From the NCBI GenBank assembly GCA_012517635.1, contig JAAYUP010000051.1, positions 1-13,251 on the forward strand: a DNA stretch of 13,251 bases, given 5' to 3'. The notes beneath the pieces are model-generated. The model had not been told where the DNA came from. It saw nothing but the letters and a program-made list of their open reading frames with translations, and did not search any database. This stretch comes from Candidatus Atribacter alterifermentans (GTDB lineage Bacteria; Atribacterota; Atribacteria; Atribacterales; Atribacteraceae). A program made the translations under genes and the position numbers. Below, piece after piece: positions 6,941-13,251 of the stretch; position 1 is the stretch's first letter, and each line of letters opens with the position of its first letter.

Positions 6941-7951
6941 AAAATATTTCTCGTCATTTTTCTGTAAAAATATTTTCCCCTCATCTGAAACCAAATGGAT
7001 TTTTGTAATAAATTTTTCGGCTTTTTCCTCAGAAGCTATTTTTACTTGATAATCAGCAATTTCAATTGGAATAATGTAGGGAAATTGTAAACCTTCCTTC
7101 CCCAAATCACAACTAAAAATAATACTTTCTTTTTCTTGATCTCCATACTGATCAAAAAGAAAATTTCCCAAGCTATAGAAAATATACTTCCCCCGATATT
7201 TTTCGATTCCTTGAATAACATGGGGATGATGTCCAATAATCAAATCAACACCATTATCAATTAATCGATGAGCAGTTTCGATTTGATGGGGGTGGGGAGG
7301 GGCTTCATACTCCAATCCCCAGTGGAGAGAGACGATGATAAAGTCCACTTGTTCGCGGATGTCTTGAAGAGCAGAAATAAATTCATCCAATGCAACTTGG
7401 CATGGTCCTGATGTCTTCGGATCAACTTTCTCGATTTGAAGCGGATAACCAAGGGATGCAAAGAAAGATAAAGTGAAACCATTTTTATGGATTATAACCG
7501 GTTTAAGGGCTTCTCCTTGATTCTCTCCAGCACCAAATGGATTTAATCTGGCATTTTTAAGATTTTCAATGGTATCAATTGAAGCAAGATTACCATAATC
7601 CATTATATGGTTGTTGGCTAAGGAAATGAGGTTTATGCCTGCTTTTTTAAGCACAGCAGCATATGAAGGGTCACCTCGAAATATATACTTTTTCTTTAAT
7701 GCTTCACCCCGCTCAGAAAGAGGTCCTTCCAGGTTGCCAAGCACCAAATCTCGGCTTAATAAATAAAAACTTATCTCTTTTAAAGGATAATCTTGCCCTT
7801 TATTTTCAATGATTCTTCTAATCCCTCGGTCAAGAAGAATGTCCCCAACCGCGGAAAATTTAATGAATTTTTCACTGGAAAAAGTTGGTAAGGATAATTG
7901 AAAGATTATTATGAAAATGAATAGAAAAATTACAAATTTCTTGTGTACCAT
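6923..7951 (-). CDS. Secreted CapA/poly-gamma-glutamate-synthesis-type metallophosphoesterase-like protein
   Basis: The 342-residue protein opens with a signal peptide (KK at 4-5, hydrophobic 6-22, probable cleavage near 25-26) without a lipobox cysteine, so it is exported. The CapA (PGA_cap) domain fills the rest: GDILLDRG (36-43), GNLEGPLS (72-79), NNHIMDYG (113-120), SLHWGLEYE (208-216), GHHPHVIQG (240-248) and SLGNF (260-264). These Asp/Asn/His clusters match the metal site of calcineurin-like phosphoesterases, to which the family is related. Capsule or poly-gamma-glutamate anchoring is known for a few members, but most family members have no defined substrate and no capB or capC homologue lies nearby, so its polymer role is unproven. 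The ATG is preceded by AGGA at 9 nt. It seems to be transcribed alone. Confidence 0.88.
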   Translation of the reverse strand: MVHKKFVIFLFIFIIIFQLSLPTFSSEKFIKFSAVGDILLDRGIRRIIENKGQDYPLKEISFYLLSRDLVLGNLEGPLSERGEALKKKYIFRGDPSYAAVLKKAGINLISLANNHIMDYGNLASIDTIENLKNARLNPFGAGENQGEALKPVIIHKNGFTLSFFASLGYPLQIEKVDPKTSGPCQVALDEFISALQDIREQVDFIIVSLHWGLEYEAPPHPHQIETAHRLIDNGVDLIIGHHPHVIQGIEKYRGKYIFYSLGNFLFDQYGDQEKESIIFSCDLGKEGLQFPYIIPIEIADYQVKIASEEKAEKFITKIHLVSDEGKIFLQKNDEKYFIKTGK

Positions 7952-8007
7952 TTATTTCAATCCTATAAATATAATTTACAATAATTATCTTAACGCTGTT
8001 ATCAATG

Positions 8008-8056
8008 GGCTTCGCTTTTTGAAGCCGTGAGGATCTCATCTGACGCCGAAGGTGTC
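8008..8056. repeat. Second, shorter copy of the palindromic intergenic repeat
   Basis: GGCTTC (8008-8013) and GAAGCC (8021-8026) form a hairpin around GCTTTTT, and CGTGAGGATCTCATCT (8026-8041) repeats 3729-3744 exactly. The stem sequence differs from the first copy while the architecture (stem, then CGTGAGGATCTCATC) is kept, as expected for a repeat under structural constraint. It is followed by GACGCC-GAA-GGTGTC (8042-8056), a further stem with one G-T pair. The long right arm of the first copy is missing, so this is probably a truncated or variant unit. It lies in the 324-bp gap between the divergent CapA-family and nuclease genes. Confidence 0.55.
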
Positions 8057-8063
8057 ATCAAAT

Positions 8064-8078
8064 TTCCATATTATGGAA
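8064..8078. repeat. 15-bp perfect palindrome TTCCATA-T-TATGGAA
   Basis: A perfect inverted repeat with a one-base centre lies in the gap before the nuclease gene, about 90 bp ahead of the proposed promoter. ATATTATGGAA from its right side also occurs near 3620-3630 upstream of ddl. It could be a protein-binding site or a further piece of the neighbouring repeat; AT-rich composition makes chance a real alternative. Confidence 0.35.
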
Positions 8079-8168
8079 TAGGATTAAAATGATAGAGTTA
8101 ATTTTAAATCATCATCCGTTTTTATAAAGCAACACAAGCAACAGATATTTATTAAAAAAATGAGTCAT

Positions 8169-8197
8169 TTGACTTCATAACAATTCCAAAGTAAATT
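8169..8197 (+). promoter_or_regulatory. Candidate sigma-70 promoter for the nuclease-ATPase operon
   Basis: TTGACT (8169-8174) matches five of six -35 positions and is separated by 17 bp from TAAATT (8192-8197), a four-of-six match to the -10 box. Transcription from here would give a leader of roughly 50 nt before the short upstream ORF and about 70 nt before the nuclease start. Confidence 0.5.
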
Positions 8198-8255
8198 GAT
8201 AATTGGTTAAGGAAATAAATACTTTTTTGATATTGTACCATTAGAGGAAACTTTA

Positions 8256-8327
8256 ATGAGTAAAGAGGATGGAAAATGGAAAGACAACCACTTTTTCGTT
8301 TTATTCATTGTTCCGATTTGCATTTAG
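8256..8327 (+). CDS. Possible 23-residue leader peptide overlapping the nuclease gene
   Basis: An ATG at 8256 with a well-placed GAGGAA (8244-8249) opens a 23-codon frame ending with TAG at 8325-8327. The peptide starts MSKEDGKWKDNHFF and ends in a hydrophobic tail. It overlaps the first 52 bases of the nuclease gene in a different frame, and its ribosome binding site is at least as good as that of the nuclease (GAGGA, 8265-8269). It could control translation of the downstream gene, or simply be a chance frame; no homology is claimed. Confidence 0.3.
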   Translation: MSKEDGKWKDNHFFVLFIVPICI

Positions 8328-9559
8328 ACAGTCCATTTGAAGGAATTCAGTCGGTTGAACCTTGGGTTGCCGATATTCTTCGTAAAGCTACCTTTGAATC
8401 TTTCCAAAGGGTTGTTAACACTGCAATTCAAAAAAAGTGTGATTTTGTCATTATTTCGGGAGATGTATACAACGGTGCCGATCGAAGCCTTTATGCCAAA
8501 CTTCGATTTCGAGAAATGCTAAAAGAACTCGATGAAGCTAAAATTAAATGTTATTTAGTTCACGGAAACCATGATCCACTTTCAGGTTGGGAACCAGAAA
8601 TTTCCTTGCCCCAAGGAATTTTCCGTTTCCCTGGGGATAAAGTTAGTTTAATCCCTTTAATAAAAAACCATCGAGAAATTGCCCATATTTATGGAATTAG
8701 TTTTCAAGAAAAAGCCAACATAAACAATTTAGCAAAATTGTATCAAAAGTCATCCAATGAAGTGTTCTCAATTGGTATTCTTCACTGTAATGTCGGAGGG
8801 ATGTCCAACCATGATAACTATGCCCCTTGTTCAATTGAAGACCTGGTCAACACCGGACTTGATTATTGGGCTTTAGGACATATCCATACCCCAACGGTTA
8901 TTCGAAAACATCACCCAGTTATTCTTTATCCTGGGAATACCCAGGGACGCAATATCAATGAAAACGGCCCAAGAGGTTGTTATCTGGTTCAGGTTTATGA
9001 AAACCACAACGTTGAATATGATTTTCATCCAACCGACGTTGTTCGTTGGTTTCAAAAAGGAATCGATATTACTAATATAAACCATCTGGATGATTTGGTA
9101 ACTCTCTTGATTGAACAGCGCGAAGATACTCGCCGAAAAGCAGAAGGTCGCCATGCTATTCTTCGCATAACATTAAAAGGAATGGGAGAACTTGATCAGA
9201 TTCTGCGACAAAAAATAGATCCTGAAAAGGATTTAGTTGCCCATCTTCGTGAAGGAGAAAACGGTAAAAATCCCTTTGTTTGGATAGAATCTATCCTGAT
9301 TCAAACTCAACCACCTATTGATATCGAACAAAGACTTTTGGTTGATGATTTTGTTGGAGAATTCTTGCGATTTATAGATAAAACGAAACAGGTGCCAAAC
9401 CTTCAAGAAACTTTGAAATCAATACTTTCCAGCAGACCAGAATGGAGTATTATTCATCAGGAAATGGAAGCTATTTTAAATAACCGTGATAACCTCGAGC
9501 TTCTTAAAGAAGCCGAATTATTTGGTTTGGAAGAATTACTGCGTAATGAAAAATACTAA
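8276..9559 (+). CDS. yhaO: SbcD/Mre11-like metallophosphoesterase nuclease (YhaO type)
   Basis: This 427-residue protein is a calcineurin-like DNA nuclease. Its N-terminal 220 residues carry the full metal-binding set: SDLHLD (D14, H16), SGDVYNG (D63), GNHD (N98, H99), ILHCN (H170) and ALGHIH (H202, H204). The C-terminal part, about 250-427, has no motif I can name and probably forms the capping or partner-binding region. Mre11/SbcD enzymes cut DNA ends and hairpins together with an SMC-like ATPase, and the next gene, 27 bp downstream, encodes exactly such a partner. Both together resemble the yhaO-yhaN pair of Bacillus rather than classical sbcD-sbcC. ATG 8276 follows GAGGA by 6 nt and begins close before the first strand RFIHCSDLH. 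A short overlapping upstream frame may affect its translation. It should be a two-metal, Mn-dependent enzyme. Confidence 0.9.
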   Translation: MERQPLFRFIHCSDLHLDSPFEGIQSVEPWVADILRKATFESFQRVVNTAIQKKCDFVIISGDVYNGADRSLYAKLRFREMLKELDEAKIKCYLVHGNHDPLSGWEPEISLPQGIFRFPGDKVSLIPLIKNHREIAHIYGISFQEKANINNLAKLYQKSSNEVFSIGILHCNVGGMSNHDNYAPCSIEDLVNTGLDYWALGHIHTPTVIRKHHPVILYPGNTQGRNINENGPRGCYLVQVYENHNVEYDFHPTDVVRWFQKGIDITNINHLDDLVTLLIEQREDTRRKAEGRHAILRITLKGMGELDQILRQKIDPEKDLVAHLREGENGKNPFVWIESILIQTQPPIDIEQRLLVDDFVGEFLRFIDKTKQVPNLQETLKSILSSRPEWSIIHQEMEAILNNRDNLELLKEAELFGLEELLRNEKY

Positions 9560-9586
9560 ATTCATGGAAAATACCGTGAAAACAAG

Positions 9587-12500
9587 ATGAAAATTCGAAG
9601 CATATATTGTGACGGATTTGGTATATTAAGTCAGCAAGGGATTGACAATATACCCAAGGGTTTAATTGTAATAATTGGGAATAATGAAAGTGGAAAAACC
9701 ACCTTTATGGATTTTCTCCGAACCAGTCTTTTTGGGTTTTCTTCTCAACGAAATCAGCGGAAAGGATATTTACCTATAGGAAATAGTAAACATGGTGGTC
9801 GTTTGATTGTTGTAATGAAAGATGGCCGTGAGTTTTATATTGAATGGAATCATTCAAAATGGATAATAAAAGATAAATACGAGAATAATATTGATCACAG
9901 TATCTTTAGAAATTCATTGGGAAATATCGATCGTGAAACTTATAAACGCATTTTTGCAATTGGTTTACAAGACTTACAAGGTCTTGAAATTTTGTCGGAA
10001 GAAAATATTAAAAGCCGTCTTTTTTCTGCAGGTGCCGGATTGGGGGCAACCTCTTTCCCTGGACTTATAAAAAAAATTGATCGGGAACTTGACAATCTCC
10101 TTACCAAAAAAGGACGGAACCCGATTATCAACCAAACTTTATATAAACTGAATGAAATAAATTCCAAGATTAAATCCTTCCAAGAACAAACTTCTCTATA
10201 TATTGAAATTCAAAAAAAACTGGAAACAATTGAAGAAAACATTAAAAGAAACCGCCAAAAAGAGATTACGATTCGAGATCGTTTGCAGTTCATTAATAAA
10301 TTGGAACAAGTTCAAAGTTTTTGGATTCGATTCAAAGAAGCCAAACAAAATGAAGAAAAATTTAGATTCGCTCAAGTTTTTCCCGAACAAGGAATAAAAC
10401 GATTAGAAAAGATAAAACATGAAATCGAAGGACTGGAAATAAATAAAAATAACGTGAATCAAGCTATTGAAAATATGAAAAATGAAATAGAAAAATCGCT
10501 CGGTTTTGAAAATATTATCCAACACCAGGATGAAATAGAGCTGTGTATTGGAGAAAAAGAAAAGTACCTCTCCTTTCTAGAAGAACATTCGAGATTAAAA
10601 AAACAAAATTTGCTTTTAAAAAACGAACTTTTACAAAAATTATCCGACCTTGGCCCTGAATGGACTCGTGATAAACTCAGAAAAACCCAAGTCACTCTTG
10701 AAATTAAAAAGTCTGTTGAAATGTACAAAAAATCATTTATTAAAATAAATGAAAAAATTCAGTTCCTTCAAAATGAGCTGAATACCAAAACTGAACTGGG
10801 AAAGAGTCTTACTCATCAAATTCATTTAATTGATAAAAAGCTATTTCGATCGACCATTCCCTTTTTTTTAAGCTCAGATGACCTACAAATTAAAAAACAA
10901 GCCTTAAAAAAACTTCGCTCCCTTTTTCAAGAACTGGATAAAAACCAATTTTTTACAGCTCAGTTGAAAAAAAAAGATGAGGAACAAAAAAACCGTTATG
11001 AAGAGCAATTGAAAAAACCTCAAGAAATATTAAAACCCCTTCCTCTTTGGCTAAAGTTAATCATTTCATTTTTACCATTTATTTTCAGTTATTTCATTTC
11101 TTCCTATAACAACCAACTCATCCCCAAAGAATGGTTATTTTTCTTGAGTATTAGCGGTTCAGTAATGATTTTTATCACTTTCTATCACCATCATCGCAAG
11201 CAACTGAATTTGAGAAAACGATTTTTTTCTGAATTAAAAAAATTTGAAGATGAAATTGACCAATTGCATGAAGAAATCTATAAGTTACAAAAGCAATCCT
11301 TGCTCATTAATCGTCAAATTGATGAAATGAGTCAAAAATATTTCCCCAAGAAATTTCTCAGTATTTCTGAATTAGAAAGATTTGAAACCCAGTTTGAAAA
11401 AGAAATTGAGGACTTCTTACAGCATCAAGAGCTCAAAAAAGAACAAAATAATCTTATTTTGAAACAACGAGAAATCCAGCAAATGATAAATGATTTGCAA
11501 CAGCACCTCAATGAAACCGAGAAAGAAAAAAAACAAATGAGAGAGAATTGGTTAAGTTGGTTAATTGACAACGGATTCCCAACAACAACTCTACCGGAAG
11601 ATTTCCAAATAATCCTTCAATTCATTGAAAATGCTCAAAATGAGGAACGCCATCTTTGTAACGAGGAAGATCGTGAAAACCAACATTATAATTATTTGGA
11701 AAAAACCCGGTCTTCATTATTAAGTCTTCTTCAATTATGTGGAGAAGCACCTACCAACAACCAACTGGATATTTCCTATTTTGAACGTCTTCATGCTTAT
11801 TATACAAATGCCATAGAAAGACAAAGGAAATATCTTTTATTAAAAGATCAATTAGAACAAAAAAGGCTGGAAGAGAAAATAATTGAAGAACAACTCAAAT
11901 TAAAGAGGATGGAACTTTCAGATCTTTATAATCTCATAAAGGTAAAGGATGAAGAAAATTATCGTCTTTTTGCCGACGCTCATGAAAAATGGTTTACTGC
12001 TCAAAAAGAAATAACTGAAGCCAACGAAAGCCTTCAGCTCATTGCAGGAAATCCAGAAAAACTCAATTCTTTGATCAAGGAATTACAAGAAACCCATATC
12101 TCCCAACTTCAAGAAGAAAAAATATCCCTCGAGAACGAACTTAATGACCTTATTCAAAAGATCGGTCAAGATGAACAAGAAAAGGGAGCTATAATCGAAA
12201 GAATGACCTATTTGGAAAACAACCAAACCTTGGGAGAACTTCTTTTTGAAGAGCGGTTTCACCGAGAAAAGTTACATAATGATCTAAAGCGCTGGGCAAC
12301 CTTTGTATTAGCTCGTCACTTCTTAAAACAAACCCAGAATAGTTATGAACAAAATCGACAACCGCGTGTTATTCAAGAAGCTCAGCAATTTATTCAACAG
12401 ATTACCAATCATCGTTATCGTTTATTCAGTTCAATTGATAGCCAAACAATCTATTTGGAGGAACAGAACCATCGGAGAAAAAAAGAAAATGAATGGAGTA

Positions 12501-12823
12501 GTGGTTTAGCTGATCAAGTTTATTTATCTATCCGTTTCGGCCTAGCATTGGAATTTGGTCGCATGAATGAACCACTCCCTCTTCTTTTAGATGATATTTT
12601 AGTGAATTTTGATCCTTCCAGACAAGTTGCTACTGCCAAAATTATTCTTCAACTTTCAGAAGAAAACCAAATATTCCTTTTCTCGTGTCATCCCGAAACG
12701 AGTAAAATCATTCAAAAAGCGTCGACTTTACATCATTTAGAACATTTACCGGTTACTTTTTACCAAATCAAAGATGGAATAATTACGCTTGATTCAGATG
12801 AATTATTGAAAAGAGAATTATAA
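9587..12823 (+). CDS. yhaN: YhaN-type SMC/Rad50-like ATPase with central transmembrane hairpin
   Basis: The 1078-residue protein has the split-ATPase layout of Rad50/SbcC. The N-terminal lobe has Walker A GNNESGKTT (31-39) and Q128 of the Q-loop; the C-terminal lobe has a signature-like SSGLADQ (971-977), Walker B LPLLLDD (997-1003), D-loop NFDPSR and H1035 in SCHPE. Between them are two long, Lys/Glu/Gln-rich coiled-coil arms (about 185-480 and 540-920). No CxxC zinc hook exists; the mid-point instead carries two hydrophobic helices, about 485-506 and 515-534, encoded around 11039-11188. This predicts membrane anchoring. Walker B ends DD rather than DE. It should partner the upstream nuclease in DNA-end processing. 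Only weak ribosome binding sequence precedes the ATG, so translation may be coupled to upstream frames. Confidence 0.9.
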   Translation: MKIRSIYCDGFGILSQQGIDNIPKGLIVIIGNNESGKTTFMDFLRTSLFGFSSQRNQRKGYLPIGNSKHGGRLIVVMKDGREFYIEWNHSKWIIKDKYENNIDHSIFRNSLGNIDRETYKRIFAIGLQDLQGLEILSEENIKSRLFSAGAGLGATSFPGLIKKIDRELDNLLTKKGRNPIINQTLYKLNEINSKIKSFQEQTSLYIEIQKKLETIEENIKRNRQKEITIRDRLQFINKLEQVQSFWIRFKEAKQNEEKFRFAQVFPEQGIKRLEKIKHEIEGLEINKNNVNQAIENMKNEIEKSLGFENIIQHQDEIELCIGEKEKYLSFLEEHSRLKKQNLLLKNELLQKLSDLGPEWTRDKLRKTQVTLEIKKSVEMYKKSFIKINEKIQFLQNELNTKTELGKSLTHQIHLIDKKLFRSTIPFFLSSDDLQIKKQALKKLRSLFQELDKNQFFTAQLKKKDEEQKNRYEEQLKKPQEILKPLPLWLKLIISFLPFIFSYFISSYNNQLIPKEWLFFLSISGSVMIFITFYHHHRKQLNLRKRFFSELKKFEDEIDQLHEEIYKLQKQSLLINRQIDEMSQKYFPKKFLSISELERFETQFEKEIEDFLQHQELKKEQNNLILKQREIQQMINDLQQHLNETEKEKKQMRENWLSWLIDNGFPTTTLPEDFQIILQFIENAQNEERHLCNEEDRENQHYNYLEKTRSSLLSLLQLCGEAPTNNQLDISYFERLHAYYTNAIERQRKYLLLKDQLEQKRLEEKIIEEQLKLKRMELSDLYNLIKVKDEENYRLFADAHEKWFTAQKEITEANESLQLIAGNPEKLNSLIKELQETHISQLQEEKISLENELNDLIQKIGQDEQEKGAIIERMTYLENNQTLGELLFEERFHREKLHNDLKRWATFVLARHFLKQTQNSYEQNRQPRVIQEAQQFIQQITNHRYRLFSSIDSQTIYLEEQNHRRKKENEWSSGLADQVYLSIRFGLALEFGRMNEPLPLLLDDILVNFDPSRQVATAKIILQLSEENQIFLFSCHPETSKIIQKASTLHHLEHLPVTFYQIKDGIITLDSDELLKREL

Positions 12824-12862
12824 TTTACTGATTAAAAAATTGAAGAATTGAGGAAATGATCA

Positions 12863-13251
12863 ATGACTGAATGGAAAGCATATGTCGATGGGTCTTATTA
12901 TAACCATAAAGTTGGGTATGGAGCTGTTATTATTCGCAACAATAAGATTGAAAATGAGTTATTTGGCAGGGTACCTAAAGAATTTAGTCATTCCCGTCAA
13001 GTCGGAGGAGAACTTTTTGCTGTTTTGCAAGTGGTTCAATGGTGTCAAAAAGAAAACATACCAGAAATAACTATAAATTTTGATTATTGGGGCATTCAGA
13101 AATGGGTTACCGGAGAGTGGAAAACGAATATCAGCTTAACCAAAAACTATGCGGATTTTATCCACAACTCACCAATTCAAATTCATTGGCAAAAAGTAAA
13201 AAGCCACTCTGGCGATCTATGGAACCAGCGTGCTGATGAATTAGCAAAAAA
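12863..13251 (+). CDS. RNase H family protein, 3' end cut off by the window
   Basis: The 129 visible residues carry the ribonuclease HI catalytic set: D9 in YVDGSY, E50 in GGELFAV, D74 in INFDYWG and D125 in NQRADELA, plus H115 in VKSHSGD, which matches the flexible catalytic histidine. It should cut RNA in RNA-DNA hybrids using two magnesium ions. The frame is still open at the window edge, but the last catalytic motif is already passed, so only a few residues may be missing from a typical 140-160-residue enzyme. ATG 12863 follows GAGG (12850-12853) by 9 nt. It begins 39 bp after the ATPase gene with no terminator between, so it is likely the third gene of that operon. I cannot tell which RNase H subclass it belongs to. 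Confidence 0.88.
   Translation, partial: MTEWKAYVDGSYYNHKVGYGAVIIRNNKIENELFGRVPKEFSHSRQVGGELFAVLQVVQWCQKENIPEITINFDYWGIQKWVTGEWKTNISLTKNYADFIHNSPIQIHWQKVKSHSGDLWNQRADELAK

Noticed and set aside
10203..10397. Frame in another phase inside the ATPase coiled coil
   Set aside because: It is low-complexity, Lys/Phe-rich shadow of the A-rich coding strand and has no start signal.
12856..12870. Four-codon frame ATG ATC AAT GAC TGA overlapping the RNase H start
   Set aside because: Its start is only two bases after the GAGG site, too close to use it; chance overlap.
1..13251. CRISPR arrays, tRNA, rRNA and transposase genes
   Set aside because: Reading both strands I found no evenly spaced direct repeats with spacers, no cloverleaf or rRNA sequence that I could recognise, and no transposase motifs.

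Overview
The window is AT-rich bacterial DNA with eight complete genes on mixed strands, a ninth cut off at the right edge, and several intergenic stretches loaded with inverted repeats. Low GC, TTG starts, AGGAG-type ribosome binding sites and protein sequences resembling those of Firmicutes and deep-branching thermophile-related phyla suggest a Firmicutes-like or Atribacterota-like bacterium. That placement is inference from overall impression; there is no rRNA or other decisive marker here.

Layout. Bases 1-418 hold no gene but are a mosaic of repeats: a GGGGGA-rich hairpin, a 181-bp element bounded by perfect 27-bp inverted repeats, and a fragment of another intergenic repeat. An operator-like palindrome follows just before the first gene. 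Bases 419-2451 encode a two-component system (OmpR-family response regulator plus membrane histidine kinase) overlapping by ATGA. D-alanine-D-alanine ligase (2465-3568, minus) converges on it with a 13-bp gap. A 307-bp stretch (counted to the earliest possible polA start) with a palindromic repeat element separates ddl from a family A DNA polymerase that has a 3'-5' exonuclease domain but no 5' nuclease domain (3981-5744). A CpXC zinc-ribbon protein gene follows 33 bp later (5778-6206). Next come a PNPOx-like flavin-fold protein (6448-6900) and, convergent with it, a secreted CapA-family protein (6923-7951, minus).

The right half is a DNA-repair-like operon: a calcineurin-like nuclease of the SbcD/YhaO type (8276-9559), a 1078-residue YhaN-type SMC/Rad50-like ATPase with a two-helix membrane hairpin in the middle of its coiled coil (9587-12823), and the start of an RNase H gene (12863 to the edge). 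A good sigma-70-like promoter and a short upstream ORF overlapping the nuclease start precede it.

How the genes may work together: YhaO/YhaN should form an SbcCD/Mre11-Rad50-like complex, apparently tethered to the membrane, with RNase H acting on RNA-DNA hybrids. The polymerase without a 5' nuclease implies that primer removal relies on other enzymes. I found no clear new defence system, CRISPR array, transposase or RNA gene. The less ordinary items are the 27-bp inverted-repeat element, the palindromic repeat family between genes, the membrane-hairpin ATPase and the leader ORF in front of the nuclease.
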